Below, piece after piece: positions 14,201-26,699 of a stretch of 64,000 nt of DNA. The position numbers and the translations under genes were made by a program. The stretch is from assembly GCF_030272615.1 (NCBI RefSeq), contig NC_081413.1, positions 101,578,239 through 101,642,238 of the forward strand, in the 5' to 3' direction. Each line of letters begins with the position of its first letter. Within the stretch, counting starts at the first letter, position 1. This stretch comes from Cryptomeria japonica (taxonomy: Eukaryota > Streptophyta > Pinopsida > Cupressales > Cupressaceae). The notes beneath the pieces were generated by a model. That model was given only the letters and a program-made list of their open reading frames with translations. It was not told the origin of the DNA and ran no database searches.

Positions 14201-17200
14201 ACTGCCTGCTCAGGAGTCGCACTTGAAGACTCCTCTCCATCTACTGAAATAAAATCTGTTTCCATGGGAACAGATGTGCCAGCAGAATCTTGCAACAAGG
14301 AAGGTGTTTCTTGAGCAGATCCAATTTTTGCTATGGTGTTTAAGATTTCAATCAATACATCAACCCCAGGTCCACGCAAAGAAGCTGCATGGCGCATTAG
14401 CTCATCTAAAGCAGTTGATAAGGATCCAGGAGTGTCATTTGCCAAAGCCCGTAAGTAGATTTTGGATGTAAAAATTTTCACAAAACATTTCAATGCACCA
14501 CGTTCACTAATGGCCTGAAGACCAAGGTTATTGAGGCACAATGCATCCAAACATTGTGGTATACAAGATACTGCTTCTGCAGAAGGAAGAACACCAGCCA
14601 AGATAGCACCCAAAAAGGCATCAGGCAAACCAGCAGAATCTAGCACAGAATAGCAAGTTGGATCTTTGTGAATAAGATCACTCATTACCGTAGCTGCAAG
14701 CGAAAACACACCACCACCAAAATCTTTTGCTCTCCTGAATATGGTACACAGGCAAAATGGCAATGCACTGTCTTCAGATCCATACAGTCGTGCAGTATTT
14801 CCAGGAGCATATGTACCAAGAGATATAGCCCGTAGCAAAGCTTTCATAAGAAGCCTTCTATGATAAGGAACCAATGTCTCAGACTGAACTGTCTGTGCTA
14901 CCTCAGAAACACTAGCATCACTTATAGGAGCTTTTCCCTTACCATGTAGTTGTATTTCTGCTGTCTCCTTCCATGTACCCTCCTCAACACGACAGACTTC
15001 AAGCTTTAACCGGGCAATGGTATTATCCAAACCTCCTAAATCTCTGAATGAAATTGCTGCAGGATTACTGTAATCCATAAAAGCCTCAAGCACATGTACA
15101 GCTGCAGTTACCAAGTGTATGTGCTGTGTATTCAAGTTTTTTAGAAGAGGCAGCAATGTTGGCATTAATCCCACGTCCCTCAAAGCAGAACAACCTGATG
15201 AAGATGAGACTAAAACTGTTACCAGAGAAAGAAGTGCTTCTAGAAAAGAAATTGAACAATCGGCTGATCCACTGGAAATTGAACTTATTGCCTTCTGCAT
15301 GAGACTGGGTAAGATACCACGATGGCCACCTGATGTGATGACATTTAAAACTGTTGTTTGACGTGACCTATCCTGATAAAGAGCAGTTAAGGCTAGAATT
15401 GCCAAAATGCGAATATCTTCAGGTACTGCATCATCAAAGCGTACCAAAGATACAAGTTCATTTACAAACTCAGGTTCATTTGTGAAAAATGCAGTCAGGT
15501 CATTAGCATCATTACTTGCTTGGACAAGCACTGTAAACGCAAGAAGACGAATGCATATGTATAGTCGTCTGCTATCCAACCGTGAAAAAGATCTTGCAAA
15601 GCGTAGCCTAGTTAGTAATGAAAATCTAAGGCCAGTAGGCACCTTATATTCATCTATCAAGTGTTTCAAAAGCTGAATATCACTTTCAGGGTGCATACTC
15701 ATGTCAGGTATATGAATAACTTGCAAACCTGTGGATCTCAACTCCTCATCTCCAGAATCCCCCTTTTTAACAGATTCATCTACATAAAATTCAAAATGAA
15801 GAGCAGAACCTAGCCGATATCCAACAAGATCAGGGCCATTTTCAGTAGAGCAAGCTAACAGTCCAAGACCTTCTTCTTTACCACCCCATCCTTGAGATAA
15901 GGCAAACAATTTTGCATTGAGAGAAGTATCTCGAATTGGACACTTTCCCACTGGTTTTTTTACAAATGCAGCCAAGGTCTGTAAACTAGCGATTACCACA
16001 TCTGCATCTGAAGAAGCGAGCAATGATGAAAGATGCTGCTGCACACATAAGACATATTGAGAAGTAAGAAGCAAAGAATTGGCATGACATCTAAGAAGTC
16101 AGCAAAAAATCATATACAAATATATGAGAAATCAGCAACAAGTGTGAAAGGAAAAAAATTAAGTAAAACCAATCAACAAATCAAAGTAACGATGAACCAG
16201 AACAGAAGAACTGGCAATAGATTACACCCATTAAAGAACATATCTAAAAATCAAGAAATTAAGATGTTAGTCGTTGGTTACTAAACAAGGCATTTATTTA
16301 TGTCTTTGTGAAAAGAAAAGATACTTGGGAACTGTGAGTAAAGGAAACCTTTCAAATCACAGCATAACAGGAATCCCATCTGACATATGGTACAATTTTA
16401 AGTGATGGGGAAACTGTTATTTCTTTGATTCTGTAACCCATCAAACTTTAACATCATAACACTTGGGAACTGTGAGAAAAGGAAACCTTTCAAATCACAG
16501 CATAACAAAAACCCCATCTGACATATGGTACAATTTTAAGTGATGGGTAAACTTTTATTTCTTTGATTCTGTAACCCATCAAACTTTAACATCATAACAG
16601 AGCTCAAAAATAATCTCAGCCTTGCCTATAAACCCACACCCTTATAGGTAACTCTTGCATTTCTGGTACTTTTCATTTTAAGAAAGGAAGACATGTTCCA
16701 CAAGCATAAACAAAAGCAGGGAGTACTCCAAGTCACAAGTCCAGCAAGCAGATAGCATTGCAAAGCCACTCATGTGGCAATAAACCTAATGACTCAACAT
16801 TGAATACTATCTGATCAACCTTATGGAAAAGATCCAATAATATTTTAATACATAAAATGCTCTCTACGCACTCTTCAAATTGAACTTAAAGAAATTAATT
16901 ACACTACTAGCTCAATCTTCAAACATTGAACAACAACACTATTTGTCATGTCAACTGTCATAATCTCAAGGAAGAAACCACCATGAGGTTAAAGAATTAG
17001 ACCATAAACAACATTTGTTAAGTTCATAAACATAAACCAGTAAATTCAATAAAAACTAACAATTAAAAATTGCAGCAGTGAGGTAGAATTAGTAAAGCTA
17101 ATGTAACATGATTGGGCCATATACATACTTCATAGGAGCAATAGAAGTGCTTATTTGTACAGTTTTCCAGTATAGTTCGAGACACCCGGAGGATCTGAAG

Positions 17201-20200
17201 AATAGCCAATCTTGGAAAAGGTGCATCGGCCTCCTGAAAATCATCATCCAGCTGCAAATCTTTTCTTGGCTTTACATACTTGTCAAAGAATGAATCAAAA
17301 TGATTAAAAAGCTCAATCCAGTGATTAAAATCGCCCTGCACAGACACAAGATACTGTTAGTACTTCTCAGATATATTGGGATCCATATCAAAGTATAACC
17401 TCTATTGTAGAAAAGCAATCAAAAAAGATGCTCGCACATACCTTCTCATACTCCCATACAAATGTTTTAAGAGGAAGCTCTATGTTTTCAAAAGGAACAC
17501 TGATAACATTGTTGATGAAGGTTCTCACTTTTGGTGGCTGAAAAGTGCCAGAAAACAGGATCAATTGCAATGTACAAAAATCAGTGACAACAAGATGTGC
17601 TGAATCAGGTCCATCAAAATATACTCCAAAAGACATACATAGAGATAATATTGAGTACAAATGAAACCTAGCACTACACAGTTTCGTGAACTAGAAAGAA
17701 AGAAATCACGTTAACATTCATGGTCGACAAAAGAAGGTCAATAGAACCTCAAATAATTTATCCAGTTGCATAAGACAAGTAGTAGGGTAAAAAGACACTG
17801 GAATATTAGAATACGAAGGGGAACCAAATATTAAGCACTTGAGAAATGTGAATAAAATAAGTTAATAACTTATGAAAAACAGCTAATGCAACTGCCAGTG
17901 ACAGCATCCTGCACATTACAAAATTCAGTTTACTTAACAATGAGACATTCCCTACACATTTCAAAAGTCAATTAAGAATATGTACATGTATTGACAACAA
18001 TCAAAGTTCAACACTATAGGGATTATAAAATTATTTCTGCAGCCATCTTACAGATCTTACACCATATAATTATTCTAAATAGAACAACTCAACAACATTA
18101 GAAGCAAATAAAACACATCTAAGATATTGTCAACATGTAACATCGCATCCCTTGACAGGCTTGCAGCTTTCCCTTGATTTTGTTGACCCCTAGTCTGTTC
18201 CTAGGAGATGAAAGAATATTTTTCAAAATAAAAGCATTGAACTTTATGGTGAGAGGTAACTATGAAACATTTGTTCAATGTTTCTTGTCAATGTTCAACG
18301 TTATGCACTGTTTCTTATGAAGTTAACTCGTAATTTTAAATGTGTGAAAAAATTTGGACCTGAGTATTTATAACCCAATACAAAGTCCAAAATAAGAAAA
18401 GTTGAGCCACACCTGTAACCCATAAGTAGTTATACAGCCTGGAAATCTTGTTTCAAACCGGCATGAAAAGAGCAAGTCCCTCAAAAAACTATAGTATGGT
18501 CAGCATTCAATAATATTTTGGCCTAGGAAGGTGCTGATTAAGAAAAAGAATATCTTTCCACCATAGTTCTAACTAAGAATTGCCAATGTTGTTAAACACA
18601 GTTTTAAGGGTGAATGATGCCAAGCAAGATTGTGAGACAACAAGTAAAGAGAGAAGATTCCAGTAGATGAGGTGATTCAGATACAATAAAACCATCTTTC
18701 TCGCTGTATTTAAAGTTTTCAACAAAGATTAAAATTTTCTAATCATTGTGTTTTTGGACATCCTAGTTATTAAAGAAGCACATTTTAAAAGTGTCTCAAA
18801 TAAAGCTTAGCTTCCACTTTTCTGCAGTCTTCCATCTTCTAATCAACCCCTCTTGCCACTCACAACTTTAGTTGAATCTAAGCTACCAATTTGCTTAGAA
18901 ATTGCCCTGGATCCAGGGCCAGTTTGCACCTGGTCCAGGATTGCAAACTGGCCTGCTTTGGGTGTGGATAAGGTGCTGCAAAATGCATTACAGTTTAACC
19001 AGGTAGGCCCTGCAGCATACCTGAGCAAACCCAGATGTGTTTTACAGTACCCATGGCAAACCTGCAGCAACCCTGTGGGTTTTCCAATTTTTATTTTTTT
19101 TCTTTAAGACCTCATGGATTGACTAGTTACCCTAAAAACTTAAGAGTAAACCCTAAATTTGATGTGAAACGACTTAAAACATGAAAACAAAAGCATTTAT
19201 GTCATTTTGGAAACAAAAAACACAAACTAAATAAAAATGTTAAACTTCCATTCTTACTTGTTATTGCACATATACAGCTAAAAATGATCAATAACGGTTC
19301 CTATGCATGTGCAACAGCCCACTCGCTACCAAGTATATTGTGGAGGAAGAAGATTCTTAGATTGGAGGTAATTTTTTCATTTCCCTTTTTCATTTTTTCT
19401 TCTACAAACATGCTCTTGTTTTTTCTTGTCATTCTTCTTCATTCAGATGAGTTAAGATATATTTATTTTTGTCTTTATTTGTTTGAAATGTGTTGTTCCC
19501 CAAACTTCTTGTCATAAGGGCTACAATGGCAGGCAATTTTAGCTCCATGGACCAGCCTGATTCAAAATAGACCAAAATTCACTGTTCAGGAAATAAGTTA
19601 ACATTACACAGCAGGTTGCAATGTGGTGGGGGATATGTATGGATTTGCAATGGGTGTAGAGTCCAATATACAAGCCCATATGGTCAAAAAGCTCATTTGT
19701 ATAGCATTTCTAACATGAACATACAATTTTGCCAAGACAAAAAGAGGCACGTGTGCCAATATTTGGATAGTTGAAATATACTAGTGTGTGGAACAAGTGG
19801 AAGAAGCAATTACAACTAGAACAGGTCATCATTTGGGAAAGACGGTATCTCAATTAAGAAGGCTCCCTAATTCCCCATCTCTTAGTGTTCCTATGATTGT
19901 GGAGGAACACCATTTTTTGGCCACACATGAAGAACTCTAACCTACTACAGATAAGAGAATGAAGGACCATTAGAAAAGGCATTCAAAAACAAAAATCCAA
20001 AGCGAATGTTGATCAATACATTGCAACGTGTGTCTATGCAAGTGGGTTTTCCTCCACTGTTGTTTAGTCACCATACTGGCAAGCAATGAAAATTTGTTGG
20101 GGCTCCAATAGGGTACAAGGGCCAACAGTTTGAGAAGACATCCAACACCTTATTGGCAAAGGATGTGAAACATAGAAGATTCATTGCACCCATTATGAAT

Positions 20201-23200
20201 TGGTGGATCAAAACAGTGGTGTCCATTGTTTCTCAATAAATGGAAAAATCTCAAAAAATAAGCCCCTGATATATGTGACTGATTGTATTACCCCTTAAAG
20301 GAGCAATATTTTCTTAAGTCATTGATTGTGGGGACAACTGAAAGATGCACAATTTATTGCAAACATCTCATACGAGCCATTAAGCATGTGGGGTCTAAAA
20401 CCGTTGTCCAAGTCATCATTGCAAAGCGGCTGGTTTGTTGGTTGAGGTACGCTATTCGCACATCTTCTGGGCACCTTGTGTTGTCCTTTTTTCTCAATCA
20501 GATACTAAAAGTTGGACAAAAAAATGATTAGATCAAATAAGCATATGCAAAGGCCAAAGAAATCCAAGCATGCATTACCAACCACCACATGTGACAGGCC
20601 ATATTCAAATCATTCTCAATATTGAAGTTGCTACAGGTGAGTGAAACAATACAAATTTATGTTTCACTTTAATAAAACTATTCTATGAAATTTAACCATG
20701 TTTTCTATTTCTTATTTTGTTGAGAACCAATTCACCTCCAACAACATTTGAAACAACTCATGAAGGTGAAGGAAGCATCTTCTAGCATGGTCATCAACCA
20801 ACTTTAGTTTATATGGAAATATTCCAAAAATAAGAAGGCAACAAATGTTAACAAAATGATCTTAGATGACTCTTGGTGAAATTGTGTGGAATATCTTCTT
20901 AGTATCCACCTAGCTCATCACAACTATAACCATTTTACTAAGATGGACCAAACATGCTTTGAAAAGGTATATGAATGGCATCAACTCAACAATTGAGGAG
21001 ATGAAAAACCACCATAAGTGAGAAAGAGCGATATCCTAAAGTCTTTCTTCAAACAAGTGCAGACAATTCTTGTTGCACTGTGGTACAAAATGACCTACCC
21101 ACTGCATCTTGTTGGCTTTACGTAAATCCAAATTGTTACAGCATCAAGGTCCTTTCTTTGCCAAGGAGGATTGCCCTATACAAAGATGTGGAAGTCAACA
21201 AAGGGTACACGGTAGAATTTGCTAGACTATTCCCTGATCTTGATGTGGAAGATGTAATTATGAATGAGTTTGTTGAATTTGTACACTCCAATGGTAAAAT
21301 ATTTTCACTCTTCATGACAAGCATAAGGATGCTCACAATTGGTGACACCTCGATGGCCAAACATTCCAAAACTTATAGCCTCTTGCATCAAAATTTTATC
21401 ATGTGTAATATTTTTATTTTTATTTTTAATCTAAAACTCTCTAAATTTAAATTTCTTTTCATTTTTTAAATTTTATACTCAAAATTAAGTTTGACTAGTA
21501 ATTTTATAACTCTTTAACTTTGTCTTGATAGGTTTGCTAGATCATTTTCATCTACGTAGAATTGGAGTACGTACTTTTTCATCCACTCAATAAAGCTCAA
21601 CCAATCAGCATCAAAAGGAGTTAGCATATATGAATTCCGACTTGCACCTTATTTTACACAAACAAAACAACTACAAGAAAGGGGCAACAAAGTTGTGCGA
21701 TGTTGGGCCAAAGCAAGCTGTCTTGGATGCTACTGCAGCCCAACAACCTTCATTTTTTAAAGAATCAGATAGCCAGCATACTTTTGGTGCAAGTGCCAAT
21801 GGCACTCCTTGTGGTTCATCAAAACTACCCACATAATCTAACGTCAATGATGATGATGCTCTTTATAAAGAGGACTGTGATGATAATCATGGTTTTCTTA
21901 TTTCAATATTGAACAATGAATATCTCTGATGGCGTTCAATTTTGACAAATTGACATCACTGTGGTACTTTTATGGTTGTGATTGATCACTGATTTGTTTA
22001 TGGCATGCATGATATGTGGTATTCTAAATTTAATTCCTGTTTCTAGACTAAAATATGGAAAGATTTCTGATCTTCGTATGCTTCTTGCACAGACATACCC
22101 AATATAAACTAACTGCGAAAAAAAGTTGTCAGACTAGCAAAACAAACCTGAAATAGTAACTTAGAGTTAAATTGAACAAATATTATTCTTAAACGGTGAT
22201 CATTTCATGCCAATATTCTTACAGCAACAAGGTGAAAAGATGAGAATGCACCCAAGTTTGAATTAATGCAGTTACAATGTGTAATCAAACCTCTGCCAAA
22301 GCCAATGATAAAGAAACATTGCAAATAATATCCATTATCTTAGTTTTGTTAAAAAAAAATCAGGTTTAACAATAACTGAAATCACCTTAAAACCACAAAT
22401 CAATTAAAAACCATCTATAAACTGGGACATTCAAGATAATCTTCCTAAAAATAAATAGCATAATAGCAATACAGTATTGCCCCAAAACAGAAAATGTTAT
22501 TTAAGCATACATTTGGTCCAGCAATATGGACATTGTTCACCTAAGGCTGAACCAAAAATGATGAACCATTCTTTATTTAGGCATGCATTTGGTCCATCAA
22601 TTAAGGACACCAGGAAAGTGTAATTGCATTAACTCCTTTCTTTTGACATGTCATGGTGTGCGATTGTTGTGGCAGTACACTTCAGTGCAAGGTGTCTGAT
22701 GTTGGTTCCAACTTTTTTAATCATTTTTAGTTACAGAGATGGCTCCTTGAATCAAAATATGCTCTCTGGAAATGCTTCTCCAAAAACAATGTTTTGACTG
22801 TCCAACAGACCACGACTAGTGTAAGGCTATGTCAACACTTTATTTTCAGAATGGCAATTCTCAAATAAGGACTGCCAGCGCTGTTGTTTTTCACAGAACC
22901 TACTTATTGTAAGTCTTAAATAAAGGAAATCAAGAAAATCTTTAGAGATTTATTTAAACTAAACACCTACAGAAGCAATCTTTTAAACACATGGACATAA
23001 TTTGATAGGTTTGACAGACCATTTTTGCCTGAAAGATATTATAACTGATCTCAGAATTCGTCCCTTTGAATGCATAATCCACATTCTCTATGATATTTTT
23101 TATTTTTGACACTTAATTTCCCACTTGAAATATCAAAACATATAATTATTTCAAACAAGAAAAATCTTCTTAAGGTGTTCAACAACAGTTGAAATCAGAA

Positions 23201-23728
23201 AAATGAAGAAACATTTTCACAGATGAAATGAAACCACTTTAAGTTGAGCAGATAAAGGAAGCCAAAAAAATCTGAAACATAGCTGTCAGAATAGGGGCAA
23301 AAAGGTAAAAATTACGGTTTTTTTATGTCGCACAAAGCTAAATTCCAATTTGATTGTAAGACCCCCCTTGAGGAAGCCTTACACTGGGGATTTCTTTCCC
23401 TTTATGCTATATATTTTTCGAATTTTGACCTATATTTGACCTCGGGAATCACCTGACCTTGTCAATCGCCTGAAAGGAACAACATAATCATATAATTCCT
23501 CTATTAACCCTAATTCTTGAACTCTCACTAACTTTTGTCAAGTGTGCAAATCAACCCTGATTTCACTCACAAATTCAGTTCTCAAAAATTAAAACCCTGA
23601 ATCGCCAAAAATTAAAGTAACTCAATCTTCAAACCCTTTTAAATTGCATTAGATACAATTAACGTGCTATAATTGGTACGGATAGTGTCACTTACAGCCT
23701 CCGTGCCCCTTCTCTTCTTGAACTTCAT
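3445..23728 (-). CDS. UPL1: UPL1/UPL2-type giant HECT E3 ubiquitin-protein ligase, 15 coding exons
   Basis: It transfers ubiquitin from an E2 through a HECT cysteine to substrates. I resolved the exons from reading frame, splice sites and family similarity. Read from the 5' end they are 23696-23728, 17442-17537, 17129-17335, 8062-16038, 7572-7898, 6981-7182, 6583-6872, 6146-6498, 4954-6007, 4708-4854, 4508-4588, 4163-4388, 3940-4079, 3655-3761 and 3445-3547. All introns are GT-AG and the phases match throughout. The sum is 11,343 nt, or 3,780 aa plus TGA, close to Arabidopsis UPL1 (about 3,680 aa). The start is chosen because exon 1 ([11 protein letters not shown]) resembles the basic N-terminus of plant UPL1 and ends at a consensus donor, GTAAGT. 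The order is DUF908/DUF913, UBA, UIM, acidic tract, DUF4414-type motifs and HECT. No frameshift or premature stop was found, so the gene looks functional. UPL1 and UPL2 cannot be told apart here. The exon 4 donor could also lie 6 nt earlier (see findings). Confidence 0.96.
8062..16038 (-). other. UPL1: Giant exon 4 of UPL: armadillo-like region, UBA, UIM, acidic tract, DUF4414 motifs
   Basis: This one exon of 7,977 nt codes for residues 113-2771. The N-terminal part (to about residue 850) matches the DUF908/DUF913 helical region of plant UPL1/2. A UBA domain with the core [12 protein letters not shown] lies at about 1282-1322. A UIM-like helix ([15 protein letters not shown]) lies at about 1330-1345. 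A Lys/Glu-rich low-complexity run lies at about 1711-1738, and a run made almost only of Asp/Glu at about 2165-2230. Two copies of a DP-x-FL-x-ALP motif at about 2677-2740 are the DUF4414-type ubiquitin-binding motifs found before the HECT domain. Ubiquitin binding is inferred from the family. The large exon is consistent with plant UPL1/2 genes. Confidence 0.9.
16039..17128 (-). other. UPL intron 3 (1.09 kb)
   Basis: It separates the exon ending CSYE from the giant exon starting QHL. Donor GTATGT and acceptor TGCAG are both good. Two acceptors 3 nt apart are possible (TGCAG|CAG|CAT), so the protein could carry one Gln more or less. It contains the 138-bp tandem duplication listed separately and nothing else recognisable. 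Confidence 0.85.
16323..16598. repeat. 138-bp tandem duplication, two head-to-tail copies
   Basis: Copy 1 is 16323-16460 and copy 2 is 16461-16598. Both begin ACTTGGGAACTGTGAG and end CATCATAAC, with only a few substitutions between them. The unit shows no coding potential. The copies directly abut, so unequal exchange or replication slippage is the likely origin. Confidence 0.95.
18840..19090. repeat. GC-rich patch with a strong hairpin
   Basis: Inside the AT-rich intron 1 lies an 11-bp perfect inverted repeat. GCCAGTTTGCA at 18918-18928 pairs with TGCAAACTGGC at 18942-18952. The 13-nt loop is itself largely the palindrome CCTGGTCCAGG. Short ORFs on both strands here are a by-product of the base composition. 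It may be a piece of a transposon end, but no terminal repeat or target duplication could be assigned. Confidence 0.6.
19500..21930 (+). pseudogene. Decayed hAT-type transposase (DUF659 plus hAT C-terminal dimerisation region)
   Basis: Conceptual translation across several frames gives a recognisable plant hAT/DUF659 protein. A BED-like N-terminal stretch lies near 19790-19880. The DUF659 core is at about 20080-20500; it includes a block read as LIYVTDC then FLKS, and SHIFWAPC at about 20450. A middle block with [13 protein letters not shown] lies near 20970-21010. The C-terminal part is at 21090-21640, with DVEVNKGY, a W-x-x-L-D-G then P-L-A block, and FIHSIK at about 21575. There are many stops and frameshifts, so it cannot be active. 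It lies antisense to the UPL gene. No 8-bp target duplication was identified. Confidence 0.8.
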
Positions 23729-24410
23729 GGCTGATTACTCGAACGTAAAAAACCCTTCCACTGCAAACTCAAACTTCAGCGCATATCAAACGTGCGAAAA
23801 AATTCCCCTACGATCGCCGCTCAGGAACCCCACCGCTACACCCTAAATAACACAAAATTCCGCATTCTCCATCATAATAGTTAAATTCGATGCCGAAAGC
23901 ACCAAAAAATAAACATAAATCCACAAGCTAATGAGCATAAATTCACACCATCAATTTGAAGCAACAAATACAAAAATTGAAGATAAAACTTACGAATTGT
24001 AATCCGAACTTCGCCGATAAATTTCTGGTAAAACCCTAAGAATTTGCAGCCTTTACGCCGGCAAAATTCGCAGTGAAATTGCCGATTGTTTGCCGGCAGA
24101 TCGACCCCAACTCGCTCTGATAGCCGGTGTGTGAAGGCGAAAACTGTTTAAAAACAAAGTATAATAAAATCGCAGAGGCCGTAATATTATTTTGTTAACA
24201 GCGGAATCTGTACAATAAAGAGGGTCGCGTGTTCGAAGCTCGCACAATTGCAACACAATGTGCGGAGCAGGGTTTTCGATCCAACTGAAGACCCTAAACG
24301 CCTCTTTTTACACCGCCAAGTAAATGAATCTTTTCGACCGTATAAGGGAAAAAAAGTTAAATTAAAAACAGTGTCTATATGCAGCAGAAAATAATAATAT
24401 ATATAGAGCT
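23729..24410 (-). promoter_or_regulatory. Putative 5' leader with a 5'-UTR intron, and core promoter of UPL
   Basis: Directly upstream of the ATG (23726-23728) the minus strand reads CAG then CC then ATG, which is a possible splice acceptor. A consensus donor (C|GTAAGT) starts at 23993. A 263-nt intron, 23731-23993, inside the 5' UTR is therefore plausible. A TATA-like run (CTATATATAT on the minus strand) lies at about 24397-24406, giving an expected start near 24370 and a leader of about 375 nt before the intron. The stretch 24000-24300 is richer in GC than its surroundings and has repeated GCCGGC, as expected for a first untranslated exon. No transcript evidence is available. The intron is inferred from splice motifs only. 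Confidence 0.45.
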
Positions 24411-25189
24411 TGTAAAATTCTGGTAATGTATTTTTAAAGTGGTTACCTATTAGTAATTAATTTCATTTTTTGGTTCCACCGACTTGTTCTTAAAGATATT
24501 CTTTAGTGTGTAATGGATTTGGATGGTTAATTAAAGGTTAAAGGCTAACTAAGTAATCTTCTTTTCAAAGGAAATTGTATTTTTTTAAAGTTGTTTTTAA
24601 GGGAGAACTTTATGGGAGAATAAAGTGTCTCACTATTTATTTGTTTTATATTAATTTGGTAATTGGGTGTATATATTATCATTCTTTTTTCAACAGTATT
24701 TATTCTAAAATTTGATTATGTTTCATCTTTTATGATATTAATTTTTTACATTTCATAAATCGGGTATTGATAGTAGATATGAATTTTCCATTATTCATCA
24801 AAATGATTATGATTTAAGTGTTAGATGTTAAAAAAACTTATACAGTTGAATCTAAAAAATATTGATAAGCAAGACAAACGTTCTCACTAAAGAAACAATA
24901 ACTTCATGTCATGATTGTTGTTGTTTTTCTTTAAAAATTTAAATCTTGATGTAATTTACATGAATTTTTATATGTGAAATTCTTATTGAAATTCAAACTA
25001 AATTTTTAATTTGTTTATTTAAGGAACTACTATTTTGAACTGGTAGTTGAATTCATTTATAGTAAAATTGCACTAAAATTTGATTACAAATGTGGTTGTG
25101 TGGGTCACTCGAGTGCTTTAAGAAAGTTTCAAGATTAAGCTTGAACTAACATCTGTTTAACTCTATTTTCTGCTTAAATTTAAGCAGTT
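24411..25189. other. AT-rich intergenic DNA upstream of UPL
   Basis: No coding potential, RNA gene or clear repeat was recognised. It probably includes distal promoter sequence of the UPL gene. Confidence 0.5.
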
Positions 25190-25582
25190 AAATGTTCCCA
25201 TGCAACTTAAAAATTGTCAAAAAAGGGATAATTGATAATCTTTCCCTATTTTGGTGGAGCACCTATTGTTTAGGAATTAGAAATAAGCTATGGAACAAAA
25301 GGGGGGGCTGGAAATAAGCAGTGGCTGCTTATTAACAAAAACGCCACATGGCTCCACAATTTTCTTTCCCTCTTTTTTTTAAGATTTTATTTCTTTTTTG
25401 TTTCCAGTTTTTAAGTGCACAAATTAGTATTAATGCTATTAATACAAATTTAAGATGTTTTGCTTAAAAATAAGCAGCAAAGATAAATATTCATGGGGTC
25501 AGCTACTTCACAAATAATCCCTAAAAATATTGAGCAGCGGCTGCTAGCCAAAATAAGCTAAGCAGCCGCATGGGAACATGCC
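25190..25582. mobile_element. MITE-like element with terminal inverted repeats
   Basis: ATGTTCCCATGC at 25192-25203 is mirrored exactly by GCATGGGAACAT at 25568-25579, about 390 bp apart. The inside is non-coding and repeatedly contains AATAAGCAG and GGCTGCTTA-type pieces, so the ends can fold further. Size, lack of coding sequence and terminal repeats fit a non-autonomous DNA transposon. The superfamily is undecided because the target duplication is unclear. TTAA-like bases flank the left side only loosely. Confidence 0.6.
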
Positions 25583-26699
25583 CTAATTGGGATAGATATC
25601 ATTGACAAATTTGTAATTTGTTTGGAATTACTATATTCTAGGAGTTTTTTTTTTTTTATATTGTGTTGATGATTATGTGGGAAATTATAGTAAACTTTAC
25701 ATAAAAGAAATTAAAATGATTAATTCTAGTTGGATCAAACATTAGAATCTTCAAAAGAAGTTGAGATTGATTATTGTAAATAAAGAATTAAGTAATTGAG
25801 AAAAAGAAAATTGAAATGCTAAGAAGTGTTAGGAATTTTATATGGTTATTAGCATGATGTGAACTTTGACCCTTTTGACCTTGAGAAATTGTGATACAAG
25901 ACTAGAATTAGAATTTGATGAGTAATCAAGAGATGAAGCAAAGGTTTTCAATAAGTTTTGATGCCTCATACTAGGCCACACCCATGGATCAATCCTGGGA
26001 CACTTTTCTTTCAAGCAATTTTGTATAATTTTAAAATTCACTTTTAGGATATGCAAATATTGTTTCCCATGTCTTGTACCCACATCTAAGAAACAAGTGG
26101 TGTTGAAAAACACCCTCAAGGATATGTTTGATATGTATGGAAATGGGATTCTAGGCTTATGAATGCAAACTAAGATCTCAAAATTTCATGCAATATTATT
26201 GGAACACAAATAGGTTCAGCTACAGTCTTGATAAGAGAGTTGAGTACTTGGGATTTTATTCTTGTGTTGCAACAAAATTGAGATTAATATGTAACCTAGG
26301 GTTTATTAAAGATAAAGTGGGTTTTTTTATAGCAATAACAATAAATTATAAAAGAAATAGCAAACACAATAAACCATATCTAGAAAAGGGATGTAGAGAG
26401 GAACCTATATCTGAAAGCCAGAGTTGACTCTATCAAACTAAAGTGTTGTGCATCATGGTTTGAGGTGTTTATGAATGAAAAAAAGAAATGGAGTCAAGAG
26501 GTCTTGTGGAGCTATCTCTAAAAAAATCAACTGAAAACAATTGGACATGAATGTTAGGCACCCTAGTCCAATGGTTTTTGTCTATTCAAAGTTTGTCACA
26601 AGTTGTAGCAATATTCTTTGCATTCTTATACATATTTTGTAATTGAATTTAAACTTGCACACACAACAACAACAACAACAACAAAAAGGAAGAAGGGTT
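25583..26699. other. Unassigned repeat-like DNA with a CAA microsatellite
   Basis: No supportable gene. The minus-strand open stretch at 25838-26119 has no recognisable motif. A short (CAA)n microsatellite lies at about 26662-26683. The right part may be the tail (R-U5) of the minus-strand LTR that begins at 27383. I could not find its end. Confidence 0.4.

Larger units (their letters stand above)
17538..23695 (-). other. UPL intron 1 (6.16 kb), host of a hAT relic
   Basis: Donor GTAAGT and acceptor TTTTCAG bound this intron. It joins an 11-codon first exon to the exon starting [10 protein letters not shown]. Contents: a GC-rich hairpin at 18918-18952, a decayed hAT transposase at about 19500-21930, and a small diverged duplication (about 22506-22530 and 22581-22606) around a CATTTGGTCCA core. 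The remaining AT-rich stretches at 17540-18840 and 21950-23690 show nothing I can name. Confidence 0.85.

Noticed and set aside
20283-20531. Small independent gene in UPL intron 1
   Set aside because: It is one open piece of the frameshifted hAT/DUF659 transposase relic.
25838-26119. 93-aa minus-strand ORF
   Set aside because: No motif, surrounded by repeat-like DNA and no transcription or splice signals.
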